A DNA stretch of 64,000 bases, from NCBI GenBank assembly GCA_033297205.1, contig MU859084.1, forward strand, positions 186,001 to 250,000. Reading direction: 5' to 3'. The notes under the pieces were generated by a model. That model was not told the DNA's origin. It was given only the letters and a program-made list of their open reading frames with translations, and did not search any database. Shown here one piece after another: positions 55,299 through 64,000 of the stretch (position 1 is its first letter; the number at the start of each line of letters is the position of its first letter). Source of the DNA: Pseudoneurospora amorphoporcata. Its lineage: Eukaryota; Ascomycota; Sordariomycetes; Sordariales; Sordariaceae. The position numbers and the translations under genes are program-made.

Positions 55299-58200
55299 AC
55301 GGACTCCCACCTTCCTCGATCATTAACTACCAACGCTTAATGAACGTCAACCAGAGACTAGAGTGTGGGGGCGAACCTCAGTCACCAATGGCCCACGCGC
55401 GCGAGAAATGGGAAAGAGGCCTTACTTGATATCCGACAGCAGAAGGTTGTGTGTGCGAAACGTGTGCATGTGTACATGTGCGTGTGTGTCAGAAAGAGTG
55501 GTGAAAAAATGGATTTCAGTTTTGGGGGGGACGGACGGAACAGAATACCGCGCGAAGAGAGAGAGACGAGAACGGGAAATGATTTCATGGAATAGAATCA
55601 TAAGGCGTAACGGGGATCACTTGTTTTTTTCTTGCTCGTTTAGATTTTTGGCCCGACTTCTTTCTCTGCCGTTCTAACCCTCTCGCCGCCTCCTCCCCCT
55701 TTCTTCCTTGGTTCGGCTCTCTCTGGCCCTCACCGAACTCACCAAATACGTTTCAAAACTCACACAAGTGACTGCGCAGCAGCAAACGTTGGGTATGTGA
55801 GCTGTGGACAGCCGAAACGGCCTTTTGGAAACCGACCCCGGCAATGCAACAGATCTCCTACTCAAGTAGCGCAGAAGTTGCACCCTTTAGCCAACGGAGG
55901 TCGATTTGCGAGAGCTCGTTCGCAAAGGAAGGGAGAGAAGCAGTCGAGCGATGGGCCATCCCAAAATTGCAGGAAGATGCGAAGGTATCACAATTTCTCT
56001 TCCGGTTTAGTTCGGCTCATCTCGTCTCTTTGTCAGCCCATTTCCCCCCAGCTGGAATCCCTTTTATCACTTGCCAATTCTATTCCCCCCATTGTATATT
56101 TGTCCCAGGAACTTTGGCTCGGTCCCCAGCCGGTTTGTTATACTTCCTTTTTCCTTTTTACCTTCTGTCGATTGTATAACATATGCTTGCTTCCTAGACA
56201 TTATAGCCGCTATTACGCGAAGAGAGAGAGTAGAGACAAGGCAGGGAGGTCAAAAAAGGAGGTTGAACTGAGAAAGGATGAGATGAACCCAAACCTGTTT
56301 CTTAGACCTTACAGCCTACACATATGGCCAGTCGTCTCATTCTTCGTGATCTACCCAGATGGGATGCTTTTTCTTTGCATTCATCCATTCATTTAATTTC
56401 GTCGTTCAAGTTCGCTGGGTTTGGGACCCTGGGTCGGTCGACCCGGTTCTCTCGATTTGGCCGGCCTTGGGGTTTCCCCATGTTCGAGTCTCCATGGTGA
56501 CCTTGGTGACCATGGTCTCCGACCGACCCTACCCCTGACCGCCTCCTTCAACTTTTGACTCTGTTGGCCTTAATTGTCGACCTCATCACATCACACCATC
56601 GCGACTCTGCCATGCAAGTGCTTTTCATCACGCCCGCTGCCCAACGCCACGACAACCATTCAAATTCCCAACTTTACCATGGTCATCTTCGTACCCCACC
56701 CCCCTTTTTTTTTCACCTTCTTCACCTGTTTCGAAACAGCCTCGAGACCGTCGACGTGGCTAGGTGGCTGTGCGGTGTCTTAAACGCACCCCTGGTGGTT
56801 GTATGATTGACGTTGATTCATATGGAAGGCTGGTCGGTCGGTCGGTCTTGTCCGGCGCGCGATGGCGCCAACTTTCGTCGTGTTCCATTCTACAGCAGTA
56901 ATTGCGCGTATGTCCTTCGCTACGCCAGCCGATTCCCAGAAGCAGAACCTGTCCGTCCGTCTGTCCGTCCGTTTATCGACGTGGCTCCTTCGTTTCCACC
57001 TCAACCGAACCAGGCCGGGCTGCCTCCGGCCGTTCAGCCGGCCGTCCGGCTGTGGGTGCTTGATGTGTTGTCTGGTCCGATCCCTATTCCTTGTCCAAGT
57101 TCTGGTCCCGGACCAACCCCCACAGTTTTCTGCCCTTGCCTTGCCTCTCTCTTCGGACGACTCGACTCGGTTCGGCTCGGTTCGATTCCCTTCCCCTCAA
57201 TACTTCATGATCTTCACTCCATTTTCATCTCTCCTTCCCTCCTCCCCTTTACCCCTTGGTGTAAACGTGTCACGGTTCCTATGGATTAGGCCGCGGCCAG
57301 GCTTGAAAACTTGTTTCACTAGGTTGAAAAGGTGAAGCGAGGGGGTGAAGACAGGTAAGGTGCTTGCATTTGTTATGCGTGTGTGTCTCCATATGCGCGA
57401 GGAATCACATCGACGTGTTCGTGATAGTATCATGAGGTGACTGACTTCGGGCCGCGGGCGAGGGTGATAATCATGGTCATCCGTGGCGAGACGATGGGTG
57501 GATTATGCCTTGGATGGGTTCTGGTTACTAGTGTTGAGCTTGGTGTTAAAGTTCATATCAAGGCTGAAGATTGCCTATTACTCACATGAGAGGAACATGA
57601 GACGGACAAGTTAGGGTGAGATACTGTAGAGGGCTTGGGCCGGATGAGGTTGAGTGAGCTGTGACCAACTGCTAATCGTCGGTCTTGGTATGTTCGATAG
57701 CAATAAAAACAGCTGGATGCGGCCCCCGCGGCAGTGACAGATTCCACGGGCCGACCGATACTTGGCCGGAGACCGGGGAACAATATTCGCGATGTCTCAC
57801 TTTCTCCCTCTCTTGGTCAGCCATGAAGCGATTACTTGCTTGGGTTACATCCCGAGCTGAATTGGGGTGGTTGCCCATTACGGTCATTCTTTCCCATCTC
57901 AGCCAGGCCAAGATCCGAGGAGAAAACCAAAACTGCATATGGACTCCCTGCATTAGTCTAAGTAGGTAGGTGGGTAGGTGGGTAGGTGGTGACGACGGAT
58001 GTGACCGGACACTCAGCTACCTAGAGGCATGTACTTACAAGTAGACAACTTGAAAGGCCAGCCAAGGCGGTCACCATGCCATACTCACCTAGTATATACA
58101 CGTACTGTTATTACTGTTTGCGTTTCATGACGAACACTTGTAACTTTCTCTCTCGGTTCTAGACCGCTTCAAGACAACCAATGTAGGCAGGTAGCATCAA

Positions 58201-60536
58201 GACAGTTTATTACACTTCAAACATCAACTGTATCAACAGCAAGCCAGCTAAGCAAGAATCAGTAACATTTGTAAGCATCCACATTGACGTGTTGGAAGCG
58301 GCGGCAGTTAAGCCGTGTGGTTGATCGATCGGCCAAGCGCCTCTACAGGTAGGTCAGTCGGCGAACACTTTTTTTTTTTTTCTTTTTTGGGCAAGACCGC
58401 AAGCCGCAAGAGCCGCCGGGAGGCTAGAACCTCGACAACACAACAAACGTGTTCGTGCTTCTTCAACGCTGTCAGTTTTAGCCTAGTAATCTTTTCCCCA
58501 TGTCTAAGTGTCCATCTTCGGCAATGCCGAAGTCTGTGTAGAGAAGGATGGACACTAAAGAAGGATAGCCACGCTTCTGACAAGATTTCCGCTCCTTGGT
58601 CATAGTGTTCTTCCTTGCTCAAGGTTTCGTTAGTCCAGGGTTTCACATGCTAGTGTAAATGCAAACTATTGGCTTGGGACAGGCACAACAGAGCAGACCT
58701 GCTCTCTCCCGTAGCTTCCATGTGATCGTCCACCTCACGGGCTTGTGGGAGTGGCTCCTGGCTCTAGAAGAGTGAAACTCACTTACCTAGTACCCGCCGG
58801 GGGTTAGGGGGGTCTGGTAGGTAACTCGAGTCTGGATACCTTGCTAGCCCGGGGAGTTGTAGTGGAAGGAAGCAGAAATTGCCAATAGAAGACTTACAAG
58901 TTCATAATCCAAGATTGATATGTCATAGACCCCACTGTTTGCCATAATTCTAGGCAGAAGAAGTCCGAGGCAGTAAGAGAACTACCTAGAGCTAGGTAGC
59001 CCTTGCCCATGACATTGAAGAACTGCTAAGGTGAGGTCCGTTTGTCAGTTGCCCCCGAAAAAAGTTAGCTTTGCCGTCCAGAAACAGGGGAAGCCACATT
59101 CCGTCCGAATCCTGCAGATCTCTCTTTGGGCCGAAGGAGGAGGCTGTGTGTTGATGGAAGCTTGCCTTGTTTTAGGGAGTAATAGCGAGTGAGTGGCGGA
59201 TAAGGTATGGATGGATGGTTCAAGGTAGGGTGACATGATAGCGGAGAAGTACCGGTACAAGCAAGATAATGCTCGAGTCCACAGTACATACCTACCAACA
59301 TAATAATACTCGCCAAGTCCCATGATCGTTAGACTCAAGCGCGCAAAACAGACGCGGGAGAAGTTGAACCAGGTATGGTGTTGCTTTAGTGTAATTGTAG
59401 TATAGTGAACCCCGGTCATTCAGCAGCGCCGATTGAGGGTCCCGGGTCCCGGGAATGGTTGTATTGCGTCGTCGCATTCTGCCCAGGCCGGCTGCGGGTT
59501 GGATGATGCCGGGTGGCCGGGTGGCCGGATTGGAGGTCGGGCTACTCACGGGGTAAGTATGTCTGAATAAACACAGTCAATGCTCAGTTTCGGAAAGTGA
59601 TTTGATGCCGGTATCATTGAGGTTGTCACGGTAAAAGATGAAGCTTGGATGATCCGAAATTGAACTGGTTGGAATTTGGGTTAACCTAGTTCAGTGGTGA
59701 TACCCCGTCGAGATCGAAACCCATGACCAGTCCCAGCCTCACGGACTCCTTTCATTTTTTTGCGCATGGAAAGCAGTAGAAGCGGAAGAATGTATTGGCG
59801 GGGTCCAATCTCAAATGCGCCTTCCCAAGACACTCTCTCAAATTATATCCACTTGTAAAGATCCAACATCCGATAATAGAAGGTGCTACTAAAAATCCGA
59901 TCCTTCCTTCTCCGAAGCAACTGAACTCCCAAAGTGCAACACAAACACCTAAAGACAATTCAAAAAAGAGCAAACTGTCATGCAAGAAAAGAAAACCCCC
60001 CGGCTCACAGCCCGTTGTGATGTCGTGAAACCCCACCAAAGTTGCTCCTGTGCATCGTTCGGGTATTGCAAGCGTTGCTCGAGTGAGCCTGAAATCAATC
60101 TGTTGGGTCAGATGAGGATTTCATTCATGAGTGAAGGCGAACAAGCTGCTACCAAAAGCCCATGGAGAATGAGGGTTCAGTTGTTAAACTTTTTGAGCGA
60201 CCATCAAAAACAATAAGTGGGGTCAATGACAGTGTGGTCGTGGTGGTCAAATAGGAATTTGACAAAGGGGAGGAAACACTTGTGTACCTATGATGAGAAA
60301 ATGAGAACCCATATAAACATTTTCGACTTCAGTTTTGATATTGCTAGAGGGATATTTGACACGTGTATGGGGTGAGAAAGGCATAGTGGCCAGTACCAGG
60401 AAAGGAGAAACCCAACAATGACTTCCCTTAACGCCGTCGACACGAACTCCGCTGCTGTTGAAACCTTTGTATGTACCGTTGCATGAAATGCAAAAACTCG
60501 ATTATAGCATGTTGGACAAAAGCCACCAAAATGGCC
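55299..60536. other. Gene-poor region, no supported gene
   Basis: 5.2 kb without a recognisable gene. It contains short GTCC/GGTC repeats (56831-56846 and 56948-56970), a quasi-palindrome at 56492-56515, a GGTA tetranucleotide repeat (57963-57989), a T-rich tract at 58369-58386 and a GGGTCCC repeat near 59438-59454. Open frames up to 200 codons overlap on several phases and show no domains. A long non-coding transcript is possible but not shown. Confidence 0.5.
57963..57989. repeat. (GGTA/GGTG)n tetranucleotide repeat
   Basis: TAGGTAGGTGGGTAGGTGGG-type tandem repeat of about six to seven units. Confidence 0.85.
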
Positions 60537-61853
60537 TCATGCTGGTCTCCTCGCCGTGAAAGTGTGCCTATTAGAGTTAGCTAGTTTGAGCAACGCGGTT
60601 GTGCCTTTTCCGAGCGGCAGCATGCATTTTCGTCGCTACTCACAGTGTGCAATACGCGCGTATTTTCCGCGACCGAATCTCCTCCTTCACGCGGTCGATC
60701 AGATCCCTTGCATCGTCTAGGGTATAACCGAGCTCCCGGGTGAAGGGACCCAAGGTGAGAGCCTCTAGCCCTTGGGTGAGACCAAGGTTGAACCATCGCC
60801 CAATCTCGCGCTCATGAGCATCCTCTGGCCATCCATTGATAGGAACCCTGATAACCTGCTCTTCAGGATCCTCCAGGCCAGCCTGTCTCATTTGCTGCTT
60901 GATGCGATGGCTGTCTAATGTCATAGGACGTCCAGCTCTCTCCATTGCCACCATGAGTGCTTGAGCCCATCGGAAGAAATAAGAATCCTGGGACAGACTC
61001 CCATCGTCGCTGTGTGGGATCCAGTTGAATTCTACTTGCTCAACGAACCCGTAATGGGGCTTCAGGTGCCTGTGAACTGGTCAGAGAGTGGATTCAGGTG
61101 TGTAAAAATTCTGGTGGGACTGACTTGTAAATCTGGTCATACACGAATGGCCAGTCGGAGATGCTCCCATTGAGTGTGCGTAGGTGAATCAGGTCAAAGC
61201 CACCTCCGATCTTGGTCAACCACGGCTCTTCAATGTCCATTTTATCGAACTGGAGATGCTCCGGGATACTGAATAAGCGGAAAATCAGCGCAAGTTTCAT
61301 TGAGTAAGCAAAATCCGCCGTTGTCACCTACTATTCCGGCTGAATAAGAGCAAGATCCACACCAACAACTCTACCATGGACTGGATATCGGCTACAAGAC
61401 ACTACAAGTTAGTGACCAGTGTATCATTATAGTAGTCATTTACTTACTCTTGCATATCAATTGCCCATATCCCGGTTCCACATCCCAAGTCGAGGATCCG
61501 CGGGCTATCCTGATTTTGGAAGGGTGCTGAAAAAAGTTCCCCATTGCGAGTGAGCAAAAATAGATGATGAAACATGTCGAGTCTGTCTTTCTCCAACTGC
61601 ATGTGATGTCAGTATCTTGTCGACACCACTTGAATTGTCGATCCAGCTGCTGAACACGGGGAAAACAAACCTCATCAATCGGGAACATGTATTTCCCTTT
61701 CTTGTAATCCCCATACACCCGTCCATTTTCCATATACCCAGGGTCTAGACTGGACCCCCTATATGCGAAGCAACACGGTTAGCTTTTCTGGATATCAGGT
61801 ATAGAGGCAATTATGGAAGGAAGATCTTACCCGGGCACATGTTGGCCTTCCAT
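60537..61853 (-). CDS. LaeA-like SAM-dependent methyltransferase
   Basis: Seven exons (61831-61853, 61671-61758, 61448-61596, 61332-61391, 61125-61268, 60644-61069, 60537-60567) join to 306 residues. The unspliced frames break everywhere, yet the joined product follows the fungal LaeA/methyltransferase-23 type throughout: NGRVYGDYKKGKYMFPIDE, LEKDRLDMFHHLFLLTRNGELFSAP, SAM loop ILDLGCGTGIWAIDMQ at about 71-85, RVVGVDLALIQPEYIPEHLQF, DLIHLRTLNGSISDWPFVYDQIYKHLKP, YGFVEQVEFNW, and an end reading AYCTLHTFTARRPA. LaeA relatives influence secondary metabolism and development; most paralogues have unknown substrates. The tiny first exon (MEGQHVPG) and the last exon are the least certain. An upstream coding exon is possible. 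No neighbouring secondary-metabolite gene is seen. Confidence 0.83.
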
Positions 61854-64000
61854 TGCTCTGCTAGACGGGTAGTTGTCCTGGTTTGGAGATCCGAAGGTAT
61901 GAGAGGCAGGCATGAATGGCAAGCGGAGCTAAACGTTCTCTTGTACGTAGCACGGCAGGATGATCCGTCAGGAAGTGTTGTTCTTTTGAAGAAAAGAGAC
62001 CGTGAAGAGGTGTGGTGTTTGACTATCTGCTGCTGAATGGTCAGACAACGAATACAAATAGCTCGACCTTGAGAGGGAACACAGACAGACAGGACAAGAC
62101 AGGGTAGAGCAGAACAAGAAAGGAGCCTCGCAACTAAAACAAGGCTTTGATTGCAACTTATAACAAGTGCAGAGCGTAGCACAACTAGAGGAGCGAGAGG
62201 GTCTGATGACAGGGCTGAGAGGGAACCGGGTCTATGTGGAGTTGGCCTGTCTGACTTGGAATCATGAATGGCTGGACAACAGATGGAAGTCCAAAGCTGA
62301 GCAGTTAAGTACTGCATTTGCCTTGTACCCTACCGACCAATGGGCGGTATGTGACCGTAGGGTCGACAAGGTATGTCCCGAGTGAATGAGGGCAGGCTAG
62401 TCACCGAGAACCATGACCCAAACATACGGATCCTTGGGAACCTTTCAACCATGGGTAGGTAACATAGTCGCAAAAGAGCCACTTGGTCCATCCTCAGGCT
62501 AGCGCTGCTGTGTGATGTATGGCAGGGCAAGGCAGGGAAAGGTAGGGTCGGGGATCCCAGGTCCCAGACCCGGGTAGGTGGACAGAGGGGGGGAAGGGCC
62601 TGCAGTGGTCTCGGATAAAGACGAGAAAAATTGGGTCAGGGGTTACAATAACAAAACAATGGAGAGATTGGAAGGGCATGAGGGGACGGACACGTGCGAA
62701 AGCCAAGGAGACGACGAAAAAGTGACTGGATCGGGAACGACAGCATGAGAAAAGCACACTTACTTGACCTGGGGTGCTAATTAGTGAGATGAGAAGAGAG
62801 ACGAAGCCGGCTGGAGTGTTGAGAGAGAGAGAGCAAAGAATGAAAGAAAGAAAAGGGGGGGGGTGCCTGGACAGCGGTTGGCGGCAGAGCAAAGATGACG
62901 GCCGAGGTATGATGTGGTAGTTAAATGATGCAGGACAAGCCGACGGACAGGCTGAGTCTGGATGGCAGTTTGAGATTTCCAGGTCGGATCGAAGTGGTAC
63001 TGTAAAGGTGGTTTGGTTGAGGTGCTTTCGTGCTGCCCTGCGTTCTGCGTTGGGTACAGAATTGGCGGTTGAGGTGTAATGCAATGTATATGTAGAGGTA
63101 CGTGTGGGCCAAATTACACAGTACATACGCGGTACCGTGACAGGTCGTACGTGACCGAACCGTAACTGTAACGGATGTACGCGCTCAGTACATCAAACAC
63201 GCCGTTAGGGCCCAGGGCGTCTCTTGGGTCTTTTGGGGTTCGCCAGGCGTGCCAGGTAAATAAAGTAGGGAGCCAACGGCTCTTGGACCCAAGAAAAAGA
63301 AATGAGCAAAACGCGGACAGGGGAAAAGAAGCGCCTTGTTACCGACTTCGATGTCGCAGCGATCCTATGCAGGTCTGACAGGGGGCTCTCGTTTTTTACC
63401 TTTCTAGCGCAAGCCAGCAGCGGCAGAGTAGCGTTGACGGGCGTCAGAATTTGTATCGTGTCGTGGTACGTAGCCACGGTAGCGTAGAGGTGGCCAGAAT
63501 TCCAAAAACCGAGCGGAGCTCCCGCGGAGGCGTGGACCTTTCTGCTTTTTAAAAGGGTGGGCCTGGAGGTATGATTCGCAGCGTTGCCGGACCCTATGAG
63601 GATTGCCTCTCCCCCCTTGAACATGAACTTTAAAAGTCAAGCTTCACAAAGGCAACCACACCATGCCAAGGCCTCTTAGGCCGGCGTATGATGTAGCCAG
63701 CAACGAAGACGCTCCCCCTAGGTCGAAACAACGGGCAGCAAAACGAAACAGCCGACAGCGCACTGTTCTCCGGGTAGCTTTGCCGGTCGCCTATCTCGGA
63801 CCCGGTGCGCCGCGCAGCGAACCGAGAAGAAAAGAGTCTTCGCTGCTCAAATGCTCTCCAAAGCACTCACTCACCTTGTTGGGCGATGACGAGTGTACAT
63901 TCGCACTGGCGTACAGTAGCTGAAGTGGATGATCGGTTGGGGCCGATGCGCTGGCACGCCTTCGGAGCTCTCTCCTGTCGACAATACGGACGTCTCATAG
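61854..64000. other. Intergenic region, no supported gene
   Basis: Upstream region of the methyltransferase gene and the window's right end. It contains a GGGATCCCAGGTCCC-like GC-rich stretch near 62549-62575, a GA repeat at 62820-62833 and a G9 run near 62855-62863. Open frames have no recognisable domains. Confidence 0.5.

Noticed and set aside
60640..60645. Stop codon directly after AYCTL as the end of the methyltransferase
   Set aside because: A GTGAGT donor lies one base before the TGA. Splicing to 60567 gives HTFTARRPA, matching the usual end of the family. The unspliced end remains possible.
1..64000. 5S rRNA, full tRNAs, CRISPR arrays and intact transposons
   Set aside because: I looked for the N. 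crassa-type 5S sequence, A/B-box pairs, spaced direct repeats and transposase or reverse-transcriptase motifs and found none that hold up by eye. A search with dedicated software could still find diverged copies.

Overview
The window is nuclear DNA from a filamentous ascomycete, most likely Neurospora or its sister genus Sordaria (Sordariaceae). Genes carry short introns of about 50-165 nt with GT(A/G)NGT donors and CTAAC-type branch points. Intergenic stretches are long and rich in microsatellites and homopolymers. The gene content and order also fit: a GH35 beta-galactosidase beside L-arabinitol 4-dehydrogenase is, from memory, the N. crassa pair NCU00642/NCU00643. The dehydrogenase appears to differ from the N. 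crassa protein at several residues, so a close relative is more likely than N. crassa itself. All gene models were spliced by hand from the sequence. Each keeps one reading frame through every junction.

Layout, left to right: a charged DUF8035-type protein (3765-5601,+); Mediator subunit 17 (7016-8980,-); 6-phosphofructokinase (10765-13278,+); a membrane-anchored fucose-lectin-like protein (13861-15748,-); a RING/SNF2 translocase of the ULS1 type (18572-22417,-); an ENPP-type phosphodiesterase (25202-27660,-); a LYC1-type acetyltransferase (28395-29510,-); ribosomal protein eL14 (31240-31756,+); NAC-alpha (33215-34038,+); ATP synthase subunit d (34762-35611,+); an HSL-type alpha/beta hydrolase (35858-36934,-); an unknown conserved-looking protein (40561-41322,-); COX16 (46310-46728,-); GH35 beta-galactosidase (47239-50588,-); L-arabinitol 4-dehydrogenase (52641-53815,+); ATP synthase subunit g (54538-55298,+); and a LaeA-like methyltransferase (60537-61853,-).

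Functionally there are two themes. One is housekeeping for translation and respiration: eL14, NAC-alpha, two ATP synthase subunits, COX16 and PFK. Three of these promoters carry telomere-repeat-like boxes, two of them an identical 13-mer. The other is plant-sugar use: the GH35 enzyme and the arabinitol/galactitol dehydrogenase are transcribed divergently from a shared 2 kb region with a TATA box on each side and CRE-1-like sites next to the dehydrogenase.

No complete tRNA, rRNA, transposon or CRISPR array was found. Several kilobase-scale stretches (36.9-40.5, 41.3-46.3, 55.3-60.5 and 61.9-64 kb) show no gene I can support. I saw no toxin or viral genes. The most noteworthy signals are the telobox promoters, the recurrent TTATCGATAR motif, the repeated D-I-H-I-H motif in the DUF8035 protein, a GC-AG intron in the GH35 gene, a stop-free 72-nt intron in the PFK gene and a SUMO-binding-like motif in the ULS1-type translocase.
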